From NCBI RefSeq assembly GCF_012184425.1, contig NZ_VTOW01000001.1, positions 1,488,001 to 1,552,000 on the forward strand: 64,000 nucleotides of DNA, written 5' to 3'. Below the pieces are notes generated by a model. The model was given only the letters and a program-made list of their open reading frames with translations, searched no databases and was not told where the DNA came from. Made by a program: the position numbers and the translations under genes. Position 1 is the first letter of the stretch. Every line of letters begins with the position of its first letter. This DNA comes from Candidatus Manganitrophus noduliformans (GTDB lineage Bacteria; Nitrospirota; Nitrospiria; SBBL01; Manganitrophaceae). Below, one piece after another: positions 18,147 to 26,115 of the stretch.

Positions 18147-19550
18147 ATGGCATTGGTGTCGGAACTCCTGAAACGGAAATGGATCTTCATCGGTCTTGCT
18201 GTCGGTTTTGTAATGTTGATGATCCCGGTTCCGGAGGGCCTGACGCCGGTCGGAATGAAGGCGCTGGCCTTGGTGGTCGTCGCCTTCATCTTCTTCATGA
18301 CCGAGCCGGTGCCGCTCCCGGGGGTCGCCCTCTTTATTGCGGTCTCTCAGGTCCTCCTGGGGCTTGAAAAACCGACCGGCGTGGCTCAGTCGTTTATGAG
18401 CGACTCCGTTTTTTTTATCATGGGGTCGCTCATGATCGCCGCGGCGATCGTCAAGCAGAACCTCGATAAGCGGATCGCCCTGGCGATCGTCCGGTTGACA
18501 GGACCCCGGATCGAGCGGATTGTGCTCGGCTTGGTTTCCGTTTCCGCCGTTATTGCTTCTTTCATCGGAGAGCATACCGTGTCGGCCATGATGTTGCCGG
18601 TCGGGGTCGCCCTGATCAAGTTTACATCGGACGATCGGAAGAAAGTGAAGAATCTTTCGATTCTCCTGATGCTCTCCATCGCGTATGGGGCGATGATCGC
18701 CGCGATCGGGACCCCTTCCGGAGGGGCGCGCAACGCGATCATGCTCGCTTATTGGAAAGAGCTCTTCGGGTTGAATTTAACCTATTTTCAATGGGTGGTC
18801 GCCGCTTATCCGATCATCCTGCTGGAAATTCCGTTCGTGGCCTATGTCCTTTATCGCTCCTTTTCGCCGGAGGTGAAGGATCTCTCCCCGGCGATTTCGG
18901 CCCTTCGGGCCAAGGTAGAGGAAGAGGGGAAACTGACCCGGCAGGATTGGGTGACGATCGGCATCTTTTTGATCACCGTGGTGATGTGGATGACGATCTC
19001 GGATCAAATCGGCCTCGGCATTACCGCCCTGATCGGTGTTCTTCTTTTCATGGTGGCCGGGGTGGTGCGCTGGGAGGATCTGAATAACAACGTCAATTGG
19101 GGAACGATCCTAGTCTACGGCGGGGCGATCTCCCTCGGCATCATGATGAAGCAGTCCGGGGTGGCGGAGTGGATCGCGAAGTCGTTCCTGACCTGGGTGG
19201 AGCCGATCGGCATCCATCAGGGTGTCCCCCTGCTGGCGGCGATGAGTCTGATGACGGTGGTCCTCTCCTCCTTCATGAGCAGCGGGGCGACGGTGGGGAT
19301 GCTCGGCCCGATCACCCTCCAGATCGCGAGCCTTTCGGGGACCTCGATCGTCCAGGCCGGATTTGTCACGGTGATTTCGACGTCGTTCGTCTATTTGACC
19401 TCGGTCGCGTCGCCGGCATGCAACATCATCTACGGCGGCGGCTATCTGAATCGGACCGATTTCCTCAAGGCCGGATGGAAATTGGTTTTGGTCTCTTTCC
19501 TTCTCCTCCTGTTGATCAGCGCGGGATACTGGAGGATGCTTGGGATTTGA
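18147..19550 (+). CDS. DASS/SLC13-family sodium:anion symporter
   Basis: The 467-residue inner-membrane protein has about eleven to twelve hydrophobic segments. Family features include MTEPVPLPGVALFIA near residues 50-65, a first SNT-like hairpin around SFIGEHTVSAMMLPVGVAL (about 138-156), GTPSGGARNAIML, and the second-half counterpart SFMSSGATVGMLGPITL. These transporters import di- or tricarboxylates or sulfate with Na+; the substrate cannot be read from the sequence. It lies nine bases before a universal stress protein gene, suggesting an operon. Confidence 0.85.
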   Translation: MALVSELLKRKWIFIGLAVGFVMLMIPVPEGLTPVGMKALALVVVAFIFFMTEPVPLPGVALFIAVSQVLLGLEKPTGVAQSFMSDSVFFIMGSLMIAAAIVKQNLDKRIALAIVRLTGPRIERIVLGLVSVSAVIASFIGEHTVSAMMLPVGVALIKFTSDDRKKVKNLSILLMLSIAYGAMIAAIGTPSGGARNAIMLAYWKELFGLNLTYFQWVVAAYPIILLEIPFVAYVLYRSFSPEVKDLSPAISALRAKVEEEGKLTRQDWVTIGIFLITVVMWMTISDQIGLGITALIGVLLFMVAGVVRWEDLNNNVNWGTILVYGGAISLGIMMKQSGVAEWIAKSFLTWVEPIGIHQGVPLLAAMSLMTVVLSSFMSSGATVGMLGPITLQIASLSGTSIVQAGFVTVISTSFVYLTSVASPACNIIYGGGYLNRTDFLKAGWKLVLVSFLLLLLISAGYWRMLGI

Positions 19551-19559
19551 CGGTCGATC

Positions 19560-20492
19560 ATGAAATTTTTAATGTGCACCGACGGGGAAGAGTTGGCGGA
19601 AGCGGCGATCCGTTTCGGCGGAAGGCTGGCGAAGGGGATGAATGCCGACGTCAGCGTGCTGCACGTCCGAAGACCGATCTCCTCGTCGGAGCGGGTGCAG
19701 TTGACCGCCACACGTAAGAAGCTGTCGTCGTGGGACCTCGATATTCCCGGCGTCGATTATTTGACCCGGGCGCGGGAAATCTTGGATGAAGTCGGACTCA
19801 CCCAGGTTCCCTTGTCCAAAGAGAAGCACAGCCGGGCCTTTGAGGGAGGGGTCCAGGGGGCGACGGAGCTCTACCTGGTCGGGGCCGGCGGCGAAAACGT
19901 CCGGCTTCGTCTCCGGGAGGGCGATCCGGTCGAGCAGATTTTAGAAGAGGCCCAGGTCGGCGGTTACGACCTGATTATTCTCGGTTCCGGAGGGGGGCGC
20001 GGGATCGGCAGTTATTTCGTCGGAAGCACCGCGCTCCGCGTCGCCGATCTGGCCGCCTGCAGCGTTCTGATCGCGAAGAACATACGGCAGGATCATAACT
20101 TCCTTCTCTGCACCGACGGTTCCGATCTGGCCGAGAAGGCGGAGATTGCGGGGGCCGAGATGGCCCGGGTGTTGGGGGCGAAGGTGACGGTCCTCTCGGT
20201 GGCGGAGGATGAGAGCCGGCGCGAAGAGGCGCTGCAGAGCGCGCGCCGGGCCGAAATGATCTTGGCGCAGATGGGCATTGAAGCGAAATTGAAGGTCCGG
20301 GTCGGTCCTCCTTCGCAAGAGATCATCGCGGAGGCGAAAGACCATGATATCGTCGTCATGGGGGCGAGCGGCAGCTCCGCCGTGAGAAAGTTTTTTCTGG
20401 GGAGTGTTCCTCTGAAGGTGATGGAGTATGGCGCGTGTCCGGTCCTCATCGTCCGGGAAAAGCGAGGAAAAATTCCGCTACAGGCGGGTTGA
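19560..20492 (+). CDS. Tandem universal stress protein (two UspA domains)
   Basis: The 310-residue cytoplasmic protein has two UspA folds. The first (1-180) begins MKFLMCTDGEELAEAAIRF and carries GSGGGRGIGSYFVGSTALRV. The second (about 182-310) begins NFLLCTDGSDLAEKAEIA and carries GASGSSAVRKFFLGSVPLKV. Both match the G-x2-G-x9-G(S/T) ATP-binding pattern. The first domain has an insertion of about 30 residues (DEVGLTQVPLSKEKHSRAFE). It follows the DASS transporter closely and probably modulates it or shares its transcript; no direct evidence shows how. Confidence 0.88.
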   Translation: MKFLMCTDGEELAEAAIRFGGRLAKGMNADVSVLHVRRPISSSERVQLTATRKKLSSWDLDIPGVDYLTRAREILDEVGLTQVPLSKEKHSRAFEGGVQGATELYLVGAGGENVRLRLREGDPVEQILEEAQVGGYDLIILGSGGGRGIGSYFVGSTALRVADLAACSVLIAKNIRQDHNFLLCTDGSDLAEKAEIAGAEMARVLGAKVTVLSVAEDESRREEALQSARRAEMILAQMGIEAKLKVRVGPPSQEIIAEAKDHDIVVMGASGSSAVRKFFLGSVPLKVMEYGACPVLIVREKRGKIPLQAG

Positions 20493-20526
20493 TGAGATCC
20501 GCAATTTAATCAAATAAGGAGACTGT

Positions 20527-20616
20527 ATGTCGCGTGTTGTGAAAAAGAGAAGAAAGAAGATGCGAAAACACAAGTACCGGAAGCTGCGGAAGAGAACGAG
20601 GCATTCCAGGAGATAA
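20527..20616 (+). CDS. 29-residue basic AURKAIP1/COX24-like (bS22-type) protein
   Basis: A perfect AAGGAG five bases before ATG introduces a 29-codon gene whose product is almost entirely Arg/Lys (SRVVKKRRKKMRKHKYRK... ending TRHSRR). The pattern VVKKRRKKM-KHKYRKL is that of the tiny AURKAIP1/COX24-domain proteins, including mycobacterial bS22, which sit in the small ribosomal subunit. It lies between the Usp gene and the mrp promoter. Recognition rests on the motif and basic composition; ribosome binding in this organism is inferred. Confidence 0.85.
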   Translation: MSRVVKKRRKKMRKHKYRKLRKRTRHSRR

Positions 20617-20739
20617 ATCTTCGCCGACCCGGCGAACCTGTCGGATTGGCCAATGAGTGGGTCATCAGGGACGCTGAAGGTCGATGGCAAATCACGCTCC
20701 AGCTTTCCGGACCTCGATTTCGGATCGGATTCTCCCTCT

Positions 20740-20770
20740 TTGACAAACGCGTCTCCGCGTGTGTTATACT
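20740..20770 (+). promoter_or_regulatory. Extended -10 promoter for mrp
   Basis: TTGACA (20740-20745) and TATACT (20765-20770) are separated by 19 bases, and TGT immediately before TATACT gives an extended -10. The mrp start codon is 39 bases downstream. Confidence 0.6.
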
Positions 20771-20808
20771 GAGGAAAAATTTGGCCTTTTTTGGCTGCGG
20801 GAGGAAGT

Positions 20809-21882
20809 ATGGCAATTACCGAAGAGAGAGTGATGAAAGCGCTCAGTCATGTGATTGAGCCGGAGTTGTTCAAGGACATCGTTACCTTGAACATGGTCAA
20901 AGAGGTCCAAGTGAATGGAAACAATGTTTCCTTCACCGTCGTCCTGACGACCCCCGCCTGCCCGCTGAAGGATGAGATCACCCACCGCGCCGAGAAGGCG
21001 TTGCGGCAACACGTTCCGGAGGTCGGCAAGATCGACGTCAACTACACCGCCAACGTGACCGCCGGAAAAAGCCAGGTGAAAGAGAATTTCATCCCGGGGG
21101 TGAAGAATACGATCGCCGTCAGCAGCGGGAAAGGGGGGGTCGGCAAATCGACCGTCAGCGTCAATCTGGCGGTGGCCCTGGCGCAGACCGGCGCCCGGGT
21201 GGGGTTGATGGATGCCGACATCTACGGCCCGAACGTGCCGTTGATGATGGGGATCAAGTCTCCTCCGAAGCCGGAGGGGGAGAAGCTCCTCCCGGCGGAA
21301 AGCCATGGGGTCAAGCTGATCTCGATGGCCTTCTTCGTTCCGGAAGACACCCCGATGATCTGGCGGGGGCCGATGGTCCACGGCGCCATCATGCAGTTCC
21401 TCCGGGATGTGATTTGGGGGGATCTCGATTATCTCCTGGTCGATCTTCCGCCGGGGACCGGCGACGCGCAGCTCTCCATCGCGCAGCTGGTCCCGCTGAC
21501 CGGGGCCGTCATCGTGACGACCCCTCAGGAGGTCGCGCTGCTTGATTCCAAAAAGGGCTTGGCGATGTTCCAGAAGGTTCATGTGCCGGTTCTCGGCATC
21601 GTCGAGAACATGAGCTTCTTCGAATGTCCGCATTGCCATGAGAAGACCGAGATCTTCAGCCGCGGCGGCGGGAAAGCGGCGGCGGAGAAGCTGGGGGTGT
21701 CCTTCTTAGGAGAGGTTCCGATCGATCCGGCCATTCGAGAAGGGGGAGACACCGGCATGCCGATCGTGGTGGCCGATCCGAAGTCCCCTCAGGCCCAGAC
21801 GTTCATGAATATTGCAAAGACACTGGCGGGGCTGATCTCGGTGCGGAATTCGAATGAGATTAAGCTGACGATTATTCAGTAG
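20809..21882 (+). CDS. mrp: Mrp/ApbC Fe-S cluster carrier ATPase
   Basis: The 357-residue protein combines an N-terminal MIP18/DUF59 domain (about 1-90, with LTTPACPLKDEI) and a deviant Walker P-loop ATPase (AVSSGKGGVGKSTVSVNLA, about 104-122; DADIYGPNVP; DYLLVDLPPGTGD). The ECPHCHEKTEIF segment supplies the CxxC pair that bridges a 4Fe-4S cluster in the dimer. It delivers clusters to apo-enzymes in the cytoplasm. GGGAGGAAGT precedes the chosen ATG; an upstream in-frame start at 20791 lacks a binding site. Confidence 0.93.
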   Translation: MAITEERVMKALSHVIEPELFKDIVTLNMVKEVQVNGNNVSFTVVLTTPACPLKDEITHRAEKALRQHVPEVGKIDVNYTANVTAGKSQVKENFIPGVKNTIAVSSGKGGVGKSTVSVNLAVALAQTGARVGLMDADIYGPNVPLMMGIKSPPKPEGEKLLPAESHGVKLISMAFFVPEDTPMIWRGPMVHGAIMQFLRDVIWGDLDYLLVDLPPGTGDAQLSIAQLVPLTGAVIVTTPQEVALLDSKKGLAMFQKVHVPVLGIVENMSFFECPHCHEKTEIFSRGGGKAAAEKLGVSFLGEVPIDPAIREGGDTGMPIVVADPKSPQAQTFMNIAKTLAGLISVRNSNEIKLTIIQ

Positions 21883-21907
21883 AGAAATTTTTCCTTTAAA
21901 AACGAAG

Positions 21908-21940
21908 GCGAGAGGAATTTTCTTCCTCTCGCTTTTTTTT
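21908..21940 (+). terminator. Rho-independent terminator of mrp
   Basis: GCGAGAGGAA (21908-21917) pairs with TTCCTCTCGC (21923-21932) across a 5-base loop, followed by eight T. Confidence 0.92.
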
Positions 21941-22007
21941 GGATGTTCGCATATTCCCCTCCAAGGTCCCTCCCGAATTTATTTGTCCGCCCTTCCTCAA
22001 TTTTTTC

Positions 22008-22115
22008 ATGCCGGACTCGTTTTTCCCGCCGCCCTTCACGGAACGCGAAAAGAGAAAAAAGAATGTCAAAGAAATGTCGGCCATGCTCTGGCGGGAAGTG
22101 ATGCTTGGCCAATAA
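22008..22115 (+). CDS. Possible 35-residue small protein
   Basis: An ATG-started frame encodes 35 residues (MPDSFFPPPFTEREKRKKN... ending WREVMLGQ) and stops 21 bases before a strong terminator hairpin. There is no good ribosome binding site and I do not recognise the sequence. It may be chance, or the tail of a decayed gene at the border of the accessory island. Confidence 0.25.
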   Translation: MPDSFFPPPFTEREKRKKNVKEMSAMLWREVMLGQ

Positions 22116-22136
22116 TCTGATCGATCACAGTTTCGT

Positions 22137-22166
22137 AAGGGCAGGCCGGCGGGCCTGCCCTTTTTT
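22137..22166 (+). terminator. Rho-independent terminator at the island edge
   Basis: AAGGGCAGGCC (22137-22147), loop GGCG, and GGCCTGCCCTT form an 11-bp stem followed by TTTTATTTTTATT. It marks the last core-type sequence before the AT-rich island. Confidence 0.85.
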
Positions 22167-22291
22167 ATTTTTATTGCTGTGTGTTGTTTCCTCGTTTCAG
22201 CCCCCACCTAAGCACCCAACCTTCCTTGACACCTTTTGGCTACGCCGATATCCTTGAATGGGATTTCTGAGTTGAACCGGGTTGTCCCACG

Positions 22292-22410
22292 GTGAGCAGT
22301 GCAGTGGGGAAGTTTGTAGAGATTGGGAAAGGAGGAGAGATTATCAGCCGGTATCAGCGCATTCAGCAACGGCTCCAAAGATGAGTCAAGAGCAGACTGG
22401 ATCCCTTTGG
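22292..22410 (+). pseudogene. 3' remnant of a RAYT transposase (family A) and its right end
   Basis: From GTG 22292 the frame reads VSSAVGKFVEIGKGG then EIISRYQRIQQRLQR and stops at 22384, which is the C-terminal end of a REP-associated tyrosine transposase; nothing of the catalytic part precedes it. Immediately after the stop, GTCAAGAGCAGACT...ATCCC (22385-22405) is the inverse of the left end seen at 28960 (GGGGTCAAGTCTGCTC). The same tail recurs at 24508 and 26220. Confidence 0.75.
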
Positions 22411-22452
22411 ATGGATATTTTTGTGCGGTAGAGAGTAATCAAGGAATTTTTC

Positions 22453-23388
22453 ATGGAATGGCATGAATTATTGATATTTTTGGCGGCTCTTTGGGGAGTT
22501 GGCTGGGTTTTATCTTTAAAAAAAGGTAAACACCCTAGTCAGGAAACTCTTTTTGACCATCAGGGTTGGAGTATTTGGACCGGAATCTGGGTTTTAACTG
22601 GCTTATTAATAGCGTTGTTTCTCGTGTCAGCATTGGGGCTGCTATTGAGGCAATCCACTGTGATCTTCGTCTCTATTCTTTTAGAGTTTTTTATCTTTAG
22701 CAGTATTTTCCTTTTCCCTCAGATAGGTATTTATCAACCTTACAGGGCTTTTGGACTAACTTTAAACCATCTCGGTCCTCGTCTTGTTTTCGGTATGAGG
22801 TGGATCGTTGGATATCTTTTAATTGGACAGGGACTATTTTTACTTTTACTTTTTCTTGAATCACATGGACAACAAGATTTACTGCTGAATCAGGCTACCG
22901 AAGAGAGTTTCGTAGAATTTCTATTTTTCAAAAATGAGTGGGGCATATGGTCATTATGGCTGCCCATCTTTTTTATTGTAATTTTTAGGCCAGTCTTTGA
23001 AGAAATTCTTTTCCGAGGGCTGCTCTATGGTCCAATGAGACAGAAAGTCGGCCCCTTTGTGGCTAGTTTCCTTACCTCATTTTTATTCGCGCTAATACAC
23101 GGTGCAGACTATATACGTCTCTTTGTGTTGGGAATGATCCTTGTTTATTTATATGAGCACGCAAAATCACTGATTCCGAGTATTTTATTTCATGTTGCCA
23201 TGAATCTTATTGATGTTATTTTTTATTTCAAAGGCGATGTTCCAACATCTATTTCTGAACTTAGGATGGAAATAGGTCAAATCTTTTTTGCCTTAGTAAT
23301 ATTTTTCATCATTATTGAAATTGCATATCGTCGGATGAAAAAAAATGGATGCTTTGAAAGATCTTTTAATGAGTATGCGTATAAATAA
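22453..23388 (+). CDS. CPBP-family intramembrane metalloprotease
   Basis: The 311-residue integral membrane protein has about eight hydrophobic segments. It has the three CPBP (CAAX protease/bacteriocin-processing) motifs: FEEILFRGLLYGPM (EExxxR, about 187-200), FALIHG (about 213-218, catalytic His) and FHVAMNLID (about 255-263, His/Asn). Homologues process membrane peptides and several confer self-immunity to bacteriocins. It is the first gene of the island, AT-rich compared with mrp, and has AAGGA upstream of the ATG. It stands alone between RAYT remnants, so its substrate is unknown. Confidence 0.85.
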   Translation: MEWHELLIFLAALWGVGWVLSLKKGKHPSQETLFDHQGWSIWTGIWVLTGLLIALFLVSALGLLLRQSTVIFVSILLEFFIFSSIFLFPQIGIYQPYRAFGLTLNHLGPRLVFGMRWIVGYLLIGQGLFLLLLFLESHGQQDLLLNQATEESFVEFLFFKNEWGIWSLWLPIFFIVIFRPVFEEILFRGLLYGPMRQKVGPFVASFLTSFLFALIHGADYIRLFVLGMILVYLYEHAKSLIPSILFHVAMNLIDVIFYFKGDVPTSISELRMEIGQIFFALVIFFIIIEIAYRRMKKNGCFERSFNEYAYK

Positions 23389-23408
23389 TCACATGAATCA
23401 ATAGTCGC

Positions 23409-23665
23409 GGGGGCGTATCTTTACTTTTGACTTTTTGCCTTACTGAATTAAGCGAGGGGAAATGGCGCGGTCATTGAGGATCAATTATCCGGACGCCCTC
23501 TACCATGTGATTTGCAGGGGCAACGAGCAGAAATCGAATTCCTTGTCTGTTTTATGGTTACAGTCGAGTCAGTGGCGCCCGAGCGGATTTGCAGACGCAA
23601 CCGAAGATCGAAGAAGCGGCAAAACGGATGGAACAATTGCTTGAAAGTAAAAAGTAAAGATGCGA
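23409..23665 (+). mobile_element. Non-autonomous RAYT element (family B), internally deleted copy 1
   Basis: The left end GCGTATCTTTACTTTTGAC (about 23413-23431) is inverted at the right end as GTAAAAAGTAAAGATGCG (about 23646-23663). Inside, MARSLRINYPDALYHV (from 23462) is a RAYT N-terminus and, shifted in frame, QTQPKIEEAAKRMEQLLESK is a RAYT C-terminus. The whole catalytic middle is missing. Copy 2 at 25089 has the same internal junction, so the deleted form itself spread. Confidence 0.75.
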
Positions 23666-23712
23666 GCACGTGCGGATGCAGTCAGTTTGTTAATTTTATG
23701 AGGTACGCTGAA

Positions 23713-24024
23713 ATGGTAATAAAACAATATAAGGTTTTCCTCGCGGGACGGAATTATCTCATGAGGTTTGATGATGAAGTCGAAAAAGTAGGTTTTTTTA
23801 CAACTAGATGGATCGACTCATTCAGTCTCGAAGATGCTAAAAGGCAAGCCATTGAATTAATTAAGAGTGAGCTACAAGACCTTGTATTGAATAAGCATTC
23901 TGATCCCCCAAAGATAATTGTTGAAAGCGTTTCTGTTGTTGATCCTTCCGAGCGTAATCCTTCCCAGGGAGGAGGGTTCACCTGGTATGGAGAAGACGAG
24001 CAAGATGAACGAGGTAATGCCTAA
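23713..24024 (+). CDS. Small cassette protein of unknown function
   Basis: The product (103 residues from ATG 23713) is soluble and begins MVIKQYKVFLAGRNYLMRFD, then has a helix DAKRQAIELIKSELQDLVL and ends in an acidic tail (WYGEDEQDERGNA). I do not recognise it. The start was placed at 23713 because the upstream frame belongs to the decayed RAYT element. Base composition is AT-rich like the other island genes. It is a single gene between a family-B element and a family-A end fragment; a role as an orphan immunity or accessory protein is only a guess. Confidence 0.6.
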   Translation: MVIKQYKVFLAGRNYLMRFDDEVEKVGFFTTRWIDSFSLEDAKRQAIELIKSELQDLVLNKHSDPPKIIVESVSVVDPSERNPSQGGGFTWYGEDEQDERGNA

Positions 24025-24047
24025 TCCACAAAGTGAAGGGATTTGTC

Positions 24048-24062
24048 GAAGGGGTCAAGTCT
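24048..24062 (+). repeat. Family-A left-end fragment
   Basis: GAAGGGGTCAAGTCT matches the outermost bases of the family-A RAYT left end at 28957 and 29020. It lies between two unrelated cassette genes. Confidence 0.5.
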
Positions 24063-24075
24063 TTTAAGGAGTGGT

Positions 24076-24381
24076 ATGGCAAGGAATAAAAAAAGCAAAA
24101 GGGAAATTCGACTTATAACTGATTATTCAGTTCAGAACTATCGATGTGGTCTTAAAGGGGGAGATCAGGTTCGGTTGAGGAAAGACATCCGGGTAAGAGA
24201 TCATAGGGGACATTTTACGGGTAATCGTTATCTTTCTGGGGAGGTCTGGACTGTACTGCCAGGTTCAATAGAAGAGCCTAACATTGTTTGGTTTCGCCAG
24301 GCTAATGGGGAGCGCCACACTTGGGATGATGATCCAGCGCTCTTCGAGACATTTGAGCTAATTAAAACACGGGGAAAGTAA
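24076..24381 (+). CDS. Small basic cassette protein of unknown function
   Basis: AAGGAG four bases upstream supports ATG 24076, giving 101 residues. The protein starts MARNKKSKREIRLITDYS and contains KGGDQVRLRKDIRVRDHRG and GEVWTVLPGSIEEPNIVWFR, which suggests a small beta-barrel (SH3-like) fold, then ends ALFETFELIKTRGK. No family is recognised with confidence. It is a one-gene cassette that ends 14 bases before the signal-peptide/YD fragment. Size and lack of partners would suit an immunity or adaptor protein, which is unproven. Confidence 0.6.
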   Translation: MARNKKSKREIRLITDYSVQNYRCGLKGGDQVRLRKDIRVRDHRGHFTGNRYLSGEVWTVLPGSIEEPNIVWFRQANGERHTWDDDPALFETFELIKTRGK

Positions 24382-24395
24382 GTTCAAAAATCATT

Positions 24396-24572
24396 ATGCC
24401 TAAAGTGCTAATCACTTTCCTAATCGTACTTCTTGCGGCTTCCCTCGCCCACGCTGAGCAGCGCTACTTCTACGACAGCTTGGGACAGCTGGCGGCGGAG
24501 AGGAGGCGAGATTGTCAGCCGGTATCGGCGCATTCAGCAACGGCTCCAAAGATGAACCAAGAGCAGACTTGA
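24396..24572 (+). CDS. Truncated secreted YD-repeat (Rhs-like) start fused to a RAYT tail, copy 1
   Basis: The 58-codon frame starts with a signal peptide (MPKVLITFLIVLLAASLAHA) followed by EQRYFYDSLGQL, the first unit of a YD/RHS repeat. It then runs out of frame into the family-A RAYT C-terminal sequence and stops. The RAYT tail itself (EIVSRYRRIQQRLQR, 24508-24555) is in another frame and is followed by the element end AAGAGCAGACTTGACCCC. A near-identical fusion lies at 26116, so this is a repeated composite remnant rather than a functional gene, though it could still be expressed and secreted. Confidence 0.6.
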   Translation: MPKVLITFLIVLLAASLAHAEQRYFYDSLGQLAAERRRDCQPVSAHSATAPKMNQEQT

Positions 24573-24582
24573 CCCCCTAGAC
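24508..24582 (+). mobile_element. Family-A RAYT 3' tail and right end
   Basis: The frame EIVSRYRRIQQRLQR and stop (24508-24555) is followed by GAGCAGACTTGACCCC, the inverse of the family-A left end. It has the same arrangement as 22292-22410 and 26220-26295. Confidence 0.7.
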
Positions 24583-24716
24583 GGGTATTTGCATCATTTT
24601 CCTGATATGAACCTGGATCTACCGTTTCTCCAATGTGGACGAAAATGCTAACCTCGTCTCGCTCTGACATTGGAAGAATCTAAAAGATACTTCATGCTGA
24701 TTAGTAGGAGCTACTG

Positions 24717-25079
24717 ATGGAAACCGAGAAAGAAAAAGAATTCAACAGGATAGTCAAAGAATGGGAGGAAACCATTCTGGCTCCTTGGCACGAGGAGCTT
24801 TCTCAGAAGTTGAGTAAACTGGAGCATAGCGCACTTTACTCATCTATTCCACACTGTTTTAGAAACTTTTATGAAATATACTATGAAATTTTGCCAGCAT
24901 TGCTTCAAACTCCGACGGATGACTATGAAAAAATACATGATCGTATTTATGATATTGGAGGAGTTAGCGGAGCACTACAAGAGATTAAAATGCACATCGT
25001 AGATGCAGAGGAAGCTTTTAATACCCTGCTCAAGTTGCTAGCTGAAAAAGGAGAAAGGGGAGAGTCGGCTAAAACTTAA
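24717..25079 (+). CDS. Small helical cassette protein of unknown function
   Basis: TAGGAG precedes the ATG. The 120-residue product is charged and predicted largely helical: METEKEKEFNRIVKEWEETI, YSSIPHCFRNFYEIYYEILP, and an amphipathic HIVDAEEAFNTLLKLLAEKG near the end. There is no signal peptide or membrane segment. I do not recognise a family. It sits alone between a family-A tail and a family-B element and ends ten bases before the latter. Orphan immunity protein is one possibility, without direct evidence. Confidence 0.6.
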   Translation: METEKEKEFNRIVKEWEETILAPWHEELSQKLSKLEHSALYSSIPHCFRNFYEIYYEILPALLQTPTDDYEKIHDRIYDIGGVSGALQEIKMHIVDAEEAFNTLLKLLAEKGERGESAKT

Positions 25080-25088
25080 TCGTGTGAT

Positions 25089-25348
25089 CGGACGTATCTT
25101 TACTTTTGACTTTTTGAATTGAGGGAGCATGGCGCGGTCATTGAGGATTAATTATTCGAATCCCCTCTACCATGTGACTTTCAGGGGCAACGAGCAGAAA
25201 TCGAATTCCTTGTCTGTTTTATGGTTACAGTCGAGTCAGTCGCGCCCGAGCGGATTTGAAGCGGTGGATGCAGACGCAACCGAAGATCGAAGAAGCGGCA
25301 AAACGGGTGGAGCAATTGCTTGAAAGTAAAAAGTAAAGATGCGACCCC
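25089..25348 (+). mobile_element. Non-autonomous RAYT element (family B), internally deleted copy 2
   Basis: It has the same inverted ends as copy 1 (left GACGTATCTTTACTTTTGAC; right GTAAAAAGTAAAGATGCG) and the same internal structure: MARSLRINYSNPLYHV from 25129, then the shared junction GGGGCAACGAGCAGAAATCG, then the RAYT C-terminal QTQPKIEEAAKRVEQLLESK. This copy keeps 12 bases before the C-terminal part that copy 1 lacks. Confidence 0.75.
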
Positions 25349-25364
25349 ATGCGAATTCAACCCC

Positions 25365-26063
25365 ATGCGAATTTGGGTGATTGTTTTTATCTCTATTTTT
25401 GGGTTTTATCTGATGATTGGAACCTCCTCGGCAAAGACTCTTTCAAAGGAAGAGGTTGAAGCGACTTGGGAGGAGCTACTTCGAAAAGAGGAATACAGAA
25501 TAATAGAGTATCTCAACAGAAAATATTTGAAGCCAACGACCGATATGCTTAGCAATGACAAAACAATCTTTGTTCGCGAAGGGAGAGAGGGCTTCCTTTG
25601 GGGATTCTTTGGTCTATCTGAGGGAGGGGGATGGGATATCGAAGGGCGCTTAGAAGCGGAGGTTAGTATTGAAAAAGGTATATTACAACTTTATTCTAAA
25701 AAAACTATAAAAAGATCTCCTGGCTTTATGTTCCCTCCTATTGGGGCTATAGAGCCTACGTATGACCGAGAAAAATACCCAATCTGGGAATTCCGTCTCA
25801 TTTTACGGAACCTTGATAATCGCCAACAGATTCAAACGCTCAAATCAATCCCTGTACCAGCAACTGAAGTGCTTCAGCATCTGAGCTACAAGTTTAATCC
25901 GGATGATCCTTCCTGTCCTCTAGGACAGCGTTGTCCACGTGGTGAGCTTCACTATGATGCCAGTCGAAATGTTGTTGTCGAGATTCTAGGCATTCGTGAC
26001 CCATTCAATGTTGAAGTTCCCTTGCCTGAGTCTTCTGCACCGATGCAAGAGGAAAAGCAGTGA
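25365..26063 (+). CDS. Exported cassette protein of unknown function
   Basis: From ATG 25365 the 232-residue product has a signal peptide (MRIWVIVFISIFGFYLMIG, cut near TSSA). The mature part has KTIFVREGREGFLWGFFGLS, GRLEAEVSIEKGILQLYS and PIWEFRLILRNLDNRQQI, which look like beta strands. It has a single Cys pair in DPSCPLGQRCPRGEL. No family recognised. The frame upstream of 25365 is element B sequence, so this start is preferred. It is followed after about 50 bases by the second YD fragment. Confidence 0.6.
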   Translation: MRIWVIVFISIFGFYLMIGTSSAKTLSKEEVEATWEELLRKEEYRIIEYLNRKYLKPTTDMLSNDKTIFVREGREGFLWGFFGLSEGGGWDIEGRLEAEVSIEKGILQLYSKKTIKRSPGFMFPPIGAIEPTYDREKYPIWEFRLILRNLDNRQQIQTLKSIPVPATEVLQHLSYKFNPDDPSCPLGQRCPRGELHYDASRNVVVEILGIRDPFNVEVPLPESSAPMQEEKQ

Positions 26064-26115
26064 CCGTCGAGAAATGGGTCTGTGTAGCCATAGAAAGTAA
26101 TATTCGGAACCCGTT

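Noticed and set aside
24508-24572. DCQPVSAHSATAPKM tail as a conserved protein domain
   Set aside because: The repeated DNA is coding in a different frame (RAYT C-terminus EIVSRYRRIQQRLQR), so this translation is an out-of-frame by-product.
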